Source of the DNA: Misgurnus anguillicaudatus
Lineage: Eukaryota; Chordata; Actinopteri; Cypriniformes; Cobitidae
Direction: 5' to 3'
Assembly: GCF_027580225.2 (NCBI RefSeq)
Contig: NC_073355.2
Coordinates: forward strand, 20,209,501 to 20,273,500
Length of the DNA stretch: 64,000 bases
Under the pieces are notes generated by a model. That model saw only the letters and a list, made by a program, of their open reading frames with translations, had not been told where the DNA came from and did no database searches. The position numbers and the translations under genes are program-made. This document shows positions 1-64,000 of the stretch, piece after piece; positions within the stretch are counted from its first letter, which is position 1; the number at the start of each line of letters is the position of its first letter.

Positions 1-59
1 ACAACAAAGACACATGACACATTTTGCAGAATTTACATGAAATTGTATTTAGATTTGGG

Positions 60-183
60 TTACTGCATCATATCTTCCTCCTCCTCCTCCTTGTCGTCAT
101 CATCATCTTCATCAAAGTAACGTTCCTCTGCATCCCGACTAACAATATCCAGGTTATCATAATCTGGGTTCTCATCCACTTCA
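60..183 (-). CDS. ccdc97: ccdc97 exon 6 (C terminus and stop)
   Basis: Codes [18 protein letters not shown], then the acidic tail, ending MMQ and TAA at 62-60. Positions 1-59 are 3'UTR; no poly(A) signal lies inside the window. Confidence 0.9.
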
Positions 184-1731
184 CTGCAATATGAATATTT
201 CAGTCAATGTTAGAGCTAAAATAATACAGTTAATGTTGAGTTGTGTTATAAAAATTGACTTTCATTACAATAAGTGTATTTTTATGGTTAGCTCAGACAA
301 TGACTAGATTCTCAAATACTATTCTTTAACCTGTAGTTGAAATCATCCTTGCCATCCAGGAATCGCTGATGCATTTGACTCAAGAATTCTTCTCTCAGCA
401 TTGCTTTCTCATCCGCATTCGGCTCCCACTCCGCCTGTCTGGGCTCATCGATGTCTAAAACATAGATGTGCATTCATCTATTAAAGGTTTTTAATTGAAT
501 CACTCTTATGACTCATACAAAGAAATCCCTCACCTTCCTCATCTGACTCCTCCGCTCCACACTGCTCCCTCTCCTGATCCTCCTCCAGGCGATTCTGAAT
601 CAGTTTTTCCTGATAGGAATTAATAAGCAGGTCGGAGAGTCCCTTTGGGCCGTTCCTCATGGACTCCTCTGAGCGCTCAAAGATCTCCTCTTCACTCAGG
701 TACTGTCCGATGTACTGCTCGTACAGCAGTGGATCTCGCACACGCATCTCTTCCTCGCTGAAGTACTGGCCACCTGCCAATGAGAGAAAAAGATGTTGAT
801 GAAAATTAGATTTTCTTTTTTATGCAATAGGTTTAATTTTGTAATTGCAATACCAAATGATCTAATAATAAGAAATACTACTGTACTTGCTAGTCATTAA
901 TTGGACTGCTGTTTTTGTTAAAAAAATCTAACTTGCTGAAAACTTGAAGTGTGTACCCTTCTGAAGCGCACGGAGAGCTGCATAGCGATGGTTACGGATT
1001 CTTGTCCGACTGGCTTTGTTGGATGCCCGTCTCTGAATTTCCTTGCAGTAATATTGTGCCCTGCATTCGTTGCTCAGGTGAGAGAAAGCCTTTGTGTGCT
1101 CTGGCTTTAGATGAGCCTGATAACGCTCCAGAAAAACTAAGGGCTTAGATTTGTACTGATCCAATAAAAACTCCTTCCTCTCCTCCATTGTAAGGTCTGG
1201 TTCTCCCAGCTGCTGGCTTTTTACTGGACTCCCACTGGCTGCTATAACATCTAGCATTGAACTGAGACAGCTAGATAGTTCATCCTGAGAAAACAGTGTG
1301 AACATTAGAAAGACTTTATATAAACTCATGACTAAAATGACAGCATTTTACCTTTAGATACGGAGACTCTTGGCTATCTTCACCCATCTCAAAGCTATTG
1401 GCTGTTTGATCATCCTTGACATCCGTGTCTGTAGGACATTTGGTGCATGGCTTGATTCCTCCACACATCTTCTGCACGTGTTAACAGTGGTGTTGTTAGT
1501 GACATTCACAGATTTACATAAGCCGATGATCGTATTATGATACCTTACCTCTGCCTGTATATTTGTTGAGTCTGAACATATCTCAGTTGATTCGGGGTTG
1601 TTGGTGTTTTGACACTCATCGAGTCTGCTGCTGCATGGCTCGATTTCACCCCACAATATTGTCTTCTGCTCTGTCCCACGGCTGTTTTGACTCTCCGTGG
1701 TTTTGGTGCACGGCTCGATTTCTCCCCACAT
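60..1731 (-). CDS. ccdc97: CCDC97-like protein, complete six-exon gene
   Basis: Joined exons 1731-1549, 1471-1352, 1284-957, 773-534, 454-331 and 183-60 give 1119 bases, 372 residues plus TAA; all borders are GT-AG and the phases agree. The product resembles vertebrate CCDC97 (human about 343 residues) through the segments [59 protein letters not shown] and [17 protein letters not shown]. The middle is the conserved domain and the C terminus is very acidic (runs of D and E). No signal peptide or membrane segment is seen. In mammals the protein is reported to associate with the SF3B splicing complex, so a nuclear role in pre-mRNA splicing is likely but not shown here. It lies downstream of cacna1h on the same strand, about 7.4 kb from that gene's stop codon. 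The start ATG at 1731 is the only upstream in-frame methionine giving a conserved second copy of the N-terminal motif. The N terminus itself is poorly conserved with mammals and carries an internal repeat. Confidence 0.9.
331..454 (-). CDS. ccdc97: ccdc97 exon 5
   Basis: Codes [12 protein letters not shown] to [14 protein letters not shown] between a TTTTAG acceptor and a GTTAAA donor. [10 protein letters not shown] is shared with the mammalian protein. Confidence 0.88.
534..773 (-). CDS. ccdc97: ccdc97 exon 4 (conserved domain, second part)
   Basis: Codes [10 protein letters not shown], then [17 protein letters not shown], then an acidic glutamine-rich stretch to EESDEE. Phase 2 at the start, phase 1 at the end, donor GTGAGG. 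Confidence 0.9.
957..1284 (-). CDS. ccdc97: ccdc97 exon 3 (conserved domain, first part)
   Basis: Begins [11 protein letters not shown] after a TTCTCAG acceptor and ends in phase 1 at QKG. It carries [15 protein letters not shown] and [11 protein letters not shown], the core by which CCDC97 is recognised. Confidence 0.9.
1352..1471 (-). CDS. ccdc97: ccdc97 exon 2
   Basis: Follows a short 77-base intron; acceptor ACGTGCAG. It codes 40 residues beginning [11 protein letters not shown], a third and more diverged copy of the N-terminal motif, and ends SPYLK before GTAAAA. The reading frame differs from the read-through frame of exon 1, which supports the intron. Confidence 0.8.
1549..1731 (-). 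CDS. ccdc97: ccdc97 exon 1 (start codon, N-terminal repeats)
   Basis: Codes 61 residues from the ATG at 1731 and ends GCAGAG before the donor GTAAGG, in phase 0. It contains two copies of a WGEIEPC motif, at residues 2-8 and 27-33. Confidence 0.85.
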
Positions 1732-2105
1732 TTTGTATTTTCTACGTTGTCAGTGTTTATTCTGCTGATAGGTTACTGAAACGCTACTTTAATATTACAA
1801 ACATAACGCAATGCTACGTTTGATCGTAACTGTAAAACACGGTTTATCGACTACATCTGTGCCCTGCATTCGTATTTCAGTGTATGTACTTTACTTTCAT
1901 TTTTTTTAATAGTCGAGCATTTTTAAACAAAAACAACAACGTTTCTCGTTTTGCCCATCGGTGCAGCCACAATATCAGCTCAGTGGGAAACAATATTACA
2001 ACTCATTGGTTCCGTTAACGTTAGTTCCTTCGTGTATATGTTCACCTCTATCCAGCAGATGGCGCTAAACTCCAGTGTTATAATGCGCTGCTGACAGCTC
2101 TCTGG
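1732..2105 (-). promoter_or_regulatory. ccdc97 5'UTR and promoter region
   Basis: This is the single-copy-looking stretch directly upstream of the ccdc97 start codon, before the first recognised repeat. No TATA box or other specific site could be assigned. Promoter function is inferred from position alone. Confidence 0.35.
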
Positions 2106-2313
2106 CAGTTTTTCCAATCCGAAGTCTTATTTCAGAATATTAACAAATATACAGTTGACTATTATTCTTAGTTAATCGTAAATTGTTGTAATATGCACAT
2201 GAAGAGGCGAATGCAAATGCAATGCTCAGTTAACTTAAATAAACCAGGCTTGATGACGTATGCAGCCTGCAAATGTGACCTGCGCAGGCAGCAGCCTTCG
2301 GATTGAGAAACGG
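2106..2313. mobile_element. Short inverted-repeat element with CCGAAGG ends, copy 1
   Basis: Ends read CAATCCGAAG on the left and CCTTCGGATTG on the right. The interior (TCTTATTTCAGAATAT, then GTTGACTATTATTCTTAG) matches 25700-25862 closely. It is a non-autonomous DNA element without coding capacity. It lies 375 bases from the ccdc97 ATG. The exact ends are uncertain by a few bases. Confidence 0.7.
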
Positions 2314-2680
2314 CCTCTGCGTTTGTCTTGTCAGAAGCCTGAAATTCAAATTAAATATTACGGCGACACATCTTTCTGAAACATCTCTAAAAAAATTCAG
2401 AGCGTATTATTGAGTTTTATTTGCGTATTATTTATATTTCCTATATGCTATAATTAGCACGGTAAGTACTGAATACCACCCCCTCAGCCTTAATTAGCCT
2501 AACGTTATATCACGTTTATTGTTGCCGCCAAAATGTCAATTTCTGCTAATAAAACTGTCATTTTTTATATTATTTCAGGGATATGTCACACATGCTATCG
2601 TATGGTTTCGGAATATTACTTTGAAGTCTTTTGAGGGTGAGTGAAGAGGAAGAAGTGTTTATTTTTGGATGACTTTATAG

Positions 2681-4103
2681 CAGTGTTTCTCAAACTTTTT
2701 CAGCCCAAGGACCACTTTATCTTCCAATTTTTTTCTGAGGACCACCTAACAGAATCTCACCCTAACACTCCCCCAAAAAACAACAAAATAGGAAGGATAA
2801 GCTAAGTTTAAGTTTAATATGCAACTGTTTCAAGTCAAAAACTAATTTTTTAAAAACAAATGCAATGCTATGTTCAGAAATTATTATATGAATTTTATTT
2901 CATTTGAAAAAGTAAATGTGAAATGAGTTGCAGCTTAATATGAACAACTGCACATGTGTAGAAAAAAATGCAATTAAACATACTAAAACTGAAGTGGTGG
3001 GTATATGAAGTCTATGATTGTAACTATGGTAACAATAAAATACTGGAAAAAAATGTCCCCCTTAATGTCCAAAATCACTGAAATTACAGGGATTTTACAC
3101 ATGAACAAAAACTAGTACATTACAAAACTAATAGATCTGTGGATCTGTGCATTTTAGCTGCTTTCAGTTGATGCTTGATCTTTTATTTTGACTCCTCTTT
3201 GGTTTAGCAAACTGATCCATTTTTATGTTATTAAAACAGAAAGGCAAGAACTGATATCACAGTTTCGCAAGTGCATTAAAAATCTACTTAAATAAGTGAT
3301 AATTGTATAAACCAGGGGTTCTCAAAGTTTACATTCAAAGGTCCAAATCTGAATTCTCATCATTTACATAGGTCCGGAAAAACTTTATGTAAATAATTTG
3401 TTTATATAACAAATCAACACAAATAGTTTGGGAAAAACATAAGTGTATTTTGTATTTAAACTAAAAATAATAACATAAACACAAGAAATAATGCTTACTA
3501 TGCTTCTCAATGTCTCAATGAATTACGGTGAAATGACCCTACATCCATAAGCCAGGGGGCGCTCTCGGGCAGAAACTTAATATGCGCTGCAAACGAAGAA
3601 CCAGACACACGCAGCTCGAGGAAATGTCTTAAGGATATATTTATATTGCTATTCTTCAAACCTTTTCAGGTATTTTCATGATAATAAAGAATATGTATAG
3701 TGATTATGTTTGACGAGTGTTGCTTTTTCAAATGCATGTTTTAAACGACTCAAACCAACAGTGGTTTCAGATTGATATGGACTTACTGATCAAAAGCCGT
3801 AGTGCATGAAGTAGCTATGCATAATATCTGGGTGTGATGGCTCCAGCGTCACACAGGAAATTTTTAAATAACTCGTTTTATTTTCGTACCAGGAATACTC
3901 TTAAAGTAGCAAATGCACACATTTAGCAATCACATAGAAATTAATGCACTTGTAATATGAAGTGGACGCGGGTCCGGACCGCAGTTCGGACTTTGAGAAC
4001 CCCTGGTATAAACACTTGCCTAGTTTAGGTCATCTTTTGGCGGACCACTGGGGGGGTTTGGCGGACCACCAGTGGTCCGCGGACCACACTTTGAGAATTA
4101 CTG
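2681..4103. mobile_element. Non-autonomous hAT element (outer)
   Basis: Starts CAGTGTTTCTCAAAC and ends with the reverse complement of CAGTAATTCTCAAAG; inner repeats include GGACCAC. The flanks carry the 8-bp duplication CTTTATAG (2673-2680 and 4104-4111), diagnostic of hAT transposition. There is no transposase frame. A second hAT element sits inside it. Confidence 0.92.
3313..4005. mobile_element. Non-autonomous hAT element nested in the previous one
   Basis: Ends CAGGGGTTCTCAAAGT and ACTTTGAGAACCCCTG form perfect terminal repeats, flanked by the 8-bp duplication GTATAAAC at 3305-3312 and 4006-4013. It is 693 bases long with no coding capacity. It inserted after the outer element was in place. 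Confidence 0.93.
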
Positions 4104-4117
4104 CTTTATAGCCTTAA

Positions 4118-6033
4118 AGGATTAGTCCATTTTCTTAAAAAAAAATCCAGATAATTTACTCACCACAATGTCGTCCAAGGTGTTGATGTCTTTCTCTGTT
4201 CAGTCGAGAAGAAATTGTGTTTTTTGAGGAGGACATTCCAGGATTTTTCTCATTTTAATGGACTTTAATGGACCCCAAAACGTAACAGTATTAATTCAGT
4301 TTAAAATTGCAGTTTCAACTAGGGATGTTAACAATTAATCGATCTTCGATTAATTGTCGATAAGAATTAAATCGATAAAAATTAACGATTGTCGACAAAG
4401 CAAGCACGTGTGTCCGGCGCCTGCGCAAAGCACATACACAGCTGATGAAAAAATTAAACAAGCGCGAAGAAGTTAAACTAGCCATGATCACAACGATGCT
4501 TGATGCCAAACACTCACTTGGGCTTTATAACCTCATTCGAGATGAGACTGGCTGCTAACGCAACGAAATGGCATCCGCAGTGGATCTGAGAGGTTCCGAT
4601 GCCGAAAATCTAAACACAGTTAGGATACTGAAAGACCCTCTTCAGGGAAGCCTGCAAGATTAGCATAGCAACGCTGCTAACGCTGCTTTACACAGGGAAG
4701 GAGACCAGAAGCCGTTTTTAATAAACAGATTAAAATGTAAAACTTACATTCTGGCAATAAACTGTTAAATGTAAACTAACTGACTGTCGTTACACTCTGA
4801 ACGCCCACAACATATATCATTGATCATCATCATTACTGGCTGAGGCGCTACATGCTAAACGAATTTTCTAATGGAAGGTTGAAATCTTCATAATAAAAGC
4901 ATCTTTGCTGAAAGTACGCCGCAGGTCTAAAGGTGACGACGGGAAAAGTGCCCTTTGTGTGCTTCTTGGATATAATTACAACAAGCGGTGTATCAACGAC
5001 TCAGAAAGCAAGGTGAACAACTAGAAAAATAACACTTGATGATAATGAAACTTTTATTTTGACATGGACGCACAGACTTTCATCCGACTGTGCGGAGTGC
5101 CCGTTATGAGGCGGAGTTTACTGTGTCTATTAGTCATTATATTTCATTACGAGATTCAATTGATGATTTTTATCAAAACACCAACTTCATTGACTCATTT
5201 TACAATCCCACTAGCATGTTATTTAGACAAAATAAAAACTTTTAATTCGGTGAGGAAGCTGGCATTTTTACCCACACTTTTATGTCATTGGCTATATGTC
5301 ACTGCTGTAATGGCTTATTGCACTATTACCGTTAACGATTATTCGATTGATTGATCGTTAATTTAAATGATCATCGAATATGGGAAATTGCATATTTTGA
5401 CATCCCTAGTTTCAACAGAGTTTCAAAGGACTCTAAACAATCCCAAACGAGGCATAAGGGTCTTATCTAGTGAAACGATTGTCATTTTTAACAAGAAAAA
5501 TAAAAATATGCACTTTTAAACCACAACTTCTCATCTATCTCCGGTCCTGTGACGCGACGTGTTACATATATGAACCGCACATTTGCGGACCATTTTAAAC
5601 AATAAACTGATACAAAGACATTAATCAGTATCATTCCACATACACTTGTAAACACTGGGGCGTAGTTTTGCATTCGTCATCTGTGACCTCTTGACGTGAT
5701 GACGTATTACGTGAGGTCGCGCTGGCGCATCACAGGACCGGAGGAAAACGAGAAGTTGTGGTTTAAGAGTACATTTTTTTTCTTGTGAAAAATGACAATC
5801 GTTTCGCTAGATAAGACCCTTATGCCTCGTTTTGGATCATTTATTCCTTTGAAACTCTGTTGAAACTGCAATTTTAAACTGCATCAAAACTGTTACGTGT
5901 TGGGGTCTATTAAAGTCCTGTAATGTTTTTCTCAAAAAACATAATTTCTTCTCAACTGAACAAAAAAAGACATTTTGGATGACATGGTGGTGAGTAAATT
6001 ATCTACATTTTTTTAAGAACATGGACTAATCAT
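4118..6033. mobile_element. TTAA-flanked foldback element, copy 1 (interrupted)
   Basis: Flanked by TTAA at 4114-4117 and 6034-6037. The arms are long: left 4118-4319 plus 5417-5670, right about 5700-6033, with ends AGGATTAGTCCAT and ATGGACTAATCAT. TTAA targets are used by piggyBac and Kolobok families; which one cannot be told. The left arm is split by a hAT insertion at 4320. A second copy lies at 37357-38787. Confidence 0.8.
4320..5408. mobile_element. hAT-like element with TAGGGATGT ends, copy 1
   Basis: Ends TAGGGATGT and ACATCCCTA, with the 8-bp duplication GTTTCAAC at 4312-4319 and 5409-5416. The sub-terminal AATTAATCGAT repeats and the interior resemble 10662-11697. No intact transposase is visible. 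It interrupts the foldback element at 4118-6033. Confidence 0.9.
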
Positions 6034-7000
6034 TTAAGAATGACGTTAGATATAAAAACAGAAGTGTTACTAGATTGAAATGTTGATAGTGATATACTTG
6101 CATAATAGTAGTTTATTTATAATAATATGTTAAGGGTGTCCATTAAAAAAATACTTTACTAAACATGCCACTTTAGTGTTTTTGAATTTTACCATAGTAA
6201 ATATCAAAGTATCATATTTTTGTTGTGTAGTAATTACAATTTTTTAAGAGGTAGAAATATAGTACAGTTCACTGTAGTAATATTAAAGTATACTACAGTA
6301 TTTTTTCATGTGGGTGGTAGCAATGTTATTTAAATACTTGGGCTATGGCTGAGAACCCGGCAGTTCAAATCCACATACAGGTGAAATGTGGGAGTTTGTC
6401 AGCAATCCTGCTGTAACTGTGATCCTATATGTGCTCATATTACATTTAAGAAAGACATTCAACTATTTCAAGGTCATTCTGACCTCACACTTTCAATATA
6501 TGCCAGTATGTCTTTCGTTATAGAAACAAGACAAATGTGCCTGACTGTGAAATCCAGGTTAAAGTCTTATATGGGCGGTTTCTCGGACAGGGATTAGACT
6601 AGTCCTAGACTAAAATAAATGTAAGAGCTGTCCAAACTGAAAACAACTTAAACTGACATATCTTAAAATACATCAGTGCCCTTTGTTTTGCCCCAAAATG
6701 CACACAAGTAATGTTTGAATATTTGTTAAAACTAGTTATATTTCCTAAAAGGGCTAATCCTGGTTTAAACTAATCCCTGTCCAAGAAACCACCCCTAAAC
6801 TAATAATTAGATTAGGAAAGTCAAATTTTGATTTCAATTTTTGAGGTGGTTTTACTCAGTCAATATTAAAGATATCGAAGTTATATTTTCACACAAAGAT
6901 ATTAAAGGTACATTTTCACAGTAAAACACAGTTAATCACAAACAATAACTTTAAATGCACACCCAGCCTGTGAAAACCCAGCTAGATGAACACATTTTAT
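6034..7000. other. Intergenic spacer between ccdc97 upstream repeats and cacna1h 3' end
   Basis: Mostly AT-rich sequence without coding signals. Only the MITE at 6573-6795 is recognised. Confidence 0.5.
6573..6795. mobile_element. MITE with GGGCGGTTTC ends, copy 1
   Basis: Begins GGGCGGTTTCTCGGACAGGG and ends CCTGTCCAAGAAACCACCCC, an imperfect terminal inverted repeat. Related copies lie at 46181-46414 and 52635-52849. About 220 bases, non-coding. Confidence 0.8.
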
Positions 7001-7059
7001 CTGACAGTTAAAATAGAACAGATTTTTAATGTTTAAATAAACTAGGAAATAAATGACAC

Positions 7060-9115
7060 AAATTATTTTTATTTTGCAATAAAAAGATTTATCTGTAGAT
7101 ATAATCTCTCAGATTAGTTGTGATCATTACAGAATTAAAGGTAGAAATACAGTCCTATAGCTTTTCGAACACCTTTGATTTATTAACCAAGTCATATCAA
7201 ACAAAAACAATCAAACTTATTGCAGACAAATTCTAACAGAAGACAAAAAAGACAGAGAAATTACCGTCATCATGAAAGCTTGAGGAAAATGCTTTGATTA
7301 TTTATTGAAGGGTTAAGGATATTAGGCTGTTTGATGGCAAAAGCTTATATTCAAAAACAGCTAAGAATAATCACATGCTCAAAGTGAGCACTACTCTGTC
7401 CATACAGCTCTATCATTTACTCATTAGCAATTAAAAAAAAAATCCCATCAGTCCTCTTGCAATTACCTTATGATATATGAAACACTGCACACATTAGTTT
7501 TAAAGTCCAATATTAAATTGATATTATGTTGTCAGCTAGAGTACATACTTTAATCTTTCATGAACTTTCCTAAATTTCTTGCACTCATCTCAACATAAAT
7601 TCATAAAATATTGCATTAGACAACAATAAGTGGGTTTACTTCTACAAAGAGGAATACCTTGTAATCATCCCAGTGCAATTGGATAAGTCTACAAATAGAA
7701 AAAATCTGAAAATCGAAATATTAAAACTTCAAAAACATCCTGGTTCGTATTTCTAACCCTTTCAAGAACATGCAACTAGGTTTCCCTCTTCATCTTTTGA
7801 GGAAATCCAGATTTTGAGGAAAATAGTAAATGATCACAGGACAAACGCTGCATCAACTATTATAAATCTGAAACTGAGGTGATGCATTGATGACACTGTA
7901 AATTGTTTTAAATTGTGTCGCACAGGATTTTCAGGTATAATTTACCTGCAAAACTAGGCCAATGGCATAGTTTAACTATACATAATTATGTTGATACAAT
8001 CTTAAAAAAAAGAAACATTTCTTTGTGTTTCTTTTATCAAAGTGTTGTCTCACTCATTGTTGCAGGCACAAATCTAAAAGTGCCATTTCAAGGCTAAACA
8101 GATCAAAAAATAGATCAGACATCTGCAGAAATCAACTCTCGTAGTCTTCTCCTTTGACAATAAAAACTTTTGAAGAAACAGAACAAGGTCACATTTACAA
8201 TTGAATTAGTTTGTCCTTTACATGCAAACATGTGGTCATAAATCAGGTTACAATGTAAAGTGTAGTGGAAATCTTAATATACATGTTGAGATGAACCTGG
8301 GTATGATAAAGGGTTGTGTATGTATGTGAGATGCACGTTACTGGCTATAAGTAAAGTGAGCAACCTAACTGGGTAAACTTACAGAAACATTTATAGCGTA
8401 TTGCACTCAGGCTACAGATCATTTGTAGTTTGGTTCTCATTGGATGTATATAATACGACACAGCCCTCCTCCCAATAGAAAAATAAAAATCATCTCAATA
8501 TCAGTAGGCCTAAACAGACTATAATTGATCCCACAGCTATTCGATTAAAAAAAAAGTACATTCACAAGACGACAGAGGACGATTCAAATTGATATGTGCA
8601 AAAACATTATATATCTCTATAAAAAATATGTGCATATGAATAGAGCTCGTTTCTTCACTAATACAATATGATCTCTATTTACACATTACGAGTCAGTAAA
8701 GTACATACCATGTACAGCTCTTATTATATAGTCTTTTTAAATCTGTATACTCTGTTTTTACATAAAACATAAGCAATGCTCATGACAAAGAGAGGAAAGA
8801 CCAACAAATATTATACAGATGGTACATAACACTACACATCCTGAACTCAAATCAATGTGATTGAGCACTGGGATTAAAGTAAGAACCAGAGTTCCATTTG
8901 GAAACCTGAAATTGCATATCCCATGTTCAACACCTCGCCCGATCACCAGTCAGATCAAAAGCTGTGCCCACTAGGATCGGCTGGCTTTCATGATGATATA
9001 ACATTTGAAAATGAAAAAGGAAAACTTTGGCTACAGAAAGAGGTCAAAGTCCCCTGTTCAACTAGTGTGCAGACAGTAAAAGTTAGCTAAAGCCACCCAA
9101 ATTCCTCAGTTGATG
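7060..9115 (-). other. cacna1h: Probable cacna1h 3'UTR
   Basis: AT-rich sequence without recognised repeats directly after the stop codon. AATAAA motifs on the minus strand occur near 7300, 7180 and 7065 and could be poly(A) signals; which one is used cannot be told without transcripts. The extent is therefore inferred. Confidence 0.35.
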
Positions 9116-63288
<54,173 letters not shown>

Positions 63289-64000
63289 CTGTGGACACAG
63301 ACCACATTATTATCTGAATACAGTAGGGCATTTTACAGAAGAGGTAGAACAGACGTAACATTATATAAGAAGACAATGAAAACTGTGCCAGAGGCAAAGA
63401 AGATCAGCTATGGTTTATGTTTTCTAGTAGTTTTGCTTCTGGAAAATTTCCCCCAATACCCATACAACCCAGGGAAATAAAAGTCTACAAAAACAAAATG
63501 CCACTGTCTGTGATATCTGGCCAAGCTTCCCATAACCCCTGAAACCTGGGCATGCCACAAAGCATGGACTAAAACCCAAACTGGTCATGGCACACTCTTT
63601 CATAAACAGACACTGGATGGAAAATATATATAACAAGCAAGTAGAATAAAGGGTAAGGTACAATTTATGGAAAATTTCAGATTCTCTTCTCAGAGGCTCC
63701 AAGAAAGGTTTTGAACCCTAAGCAACACATAAAAATTCCTTAATGTACATTATATTGCGCTTCTGTCAAGAGGTCCTCCTAAAAGTTACACAGTGCACCT
63801 TTTAGACTCCTGTGTCTCAGATATTTCTCATGAGATAAAAACCCAGTTCACTAGTTCACCTGCGTATTAATAATTAATGGTAAATGAACTTGGCTTGCTG
63901 TCCTCTAAGGGAGCTGTGAACCTTCAGGGAGAGCGAACCTGAGCCCAAATTCAACCCCCTGCAACAGAACTACACGGAGGAAGAAAAAGAGCAGTGAAGG
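63289..64000. other. cacna1h: cacna1h intron, cut by the window edge
   Basis: Intron upstream of the IS2-IS3 exon. It contains a fragment (63715-63805) of the AGGTGCAGTGTG MITE family of 21836-22202. No IS1 exon is present. Confidence 0.7.

Noticed and set aside
1563..1823. Plus-strand open frame over the start of ccdc97
   Set aside because: Antisense to exon 1. The sense frame has the repeated motif and a correct donor.
6345..6385. tRNA-like B box (GTTCAAATCC)
   Set aside because: No A box, no cloverleaf and no SINE body could be found around it.

Overview
This is vertebrate nuclear DNA. Coding exons of 69-984 bp with GT-AG borders sit in introns full of DNA-transposon debris, and the repeat families (hAT, Tc1-like, Harbinger-like, TTAA-flanked MITEs, L2-like LINE tails) are those of teleost fish, most like a cyprinid. 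The species is not determined by the sequence; that reading is inference from the repeats and protein similarity.

Two protein-coding genes lie in tandem, both on the minus strand. Positions 60-1731 hold a complete six-exon gene for a CCDC97-like protein (372 residues). Positions 9116-63288 hold most of a T-type voltage-gated calcium channel alpha-1 gene: 32 coding exons, whose joined length of 6513 bases keeps one open frame to a stop codon (2170 residues). It covers IS2 to the C terminus. The N terminus and IS1 must lie beyond position 64000. The selectivity residues are E-E-D-D, the IS3-S4 loop carries the DGHN histidine, and the C-terminal tail resembles CaV3.2, so I call it cacna1h (the a or b fish paralogue cannot be decided).

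Layout: 1-1731 ccdc97; 1732-6040 its upstream side, with a small MITE and a chain of nested hAT and TTAA-flanked elements; about 7000-9115 probable cacna1h 3'UTR; 9116-10610 C-terminal tail exons; 10611-16559 a transposon-rich intron; 16560-22900 domain IV; 27480-31700 domain III; 33945-36028 the II-III linker; 36756-39656 domain II; 39657-47630 the largest intron within the window; 47631-52295 the I-II linker with the gating-brake region; 52391-63288 domain I.

I found no tRNA, rRNA, CRISPR array or cellular system unknown to biology. What stands out is the repeat record: transposons inserted inside other transposons with readable target-site duplications, an almost perfect 144-bp-arm hairpin MITE, a 106-bp tandem array inside one transposon copy, two TTAA elements sharing one TTAA, and a threefold WGEIEPC-like repeat at the N terminus of the CCDC97-like protein. 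Exon borders were placed by eye from splice consensus and reading frame; nearly all should be exact, but a shift of a few bases is possible.
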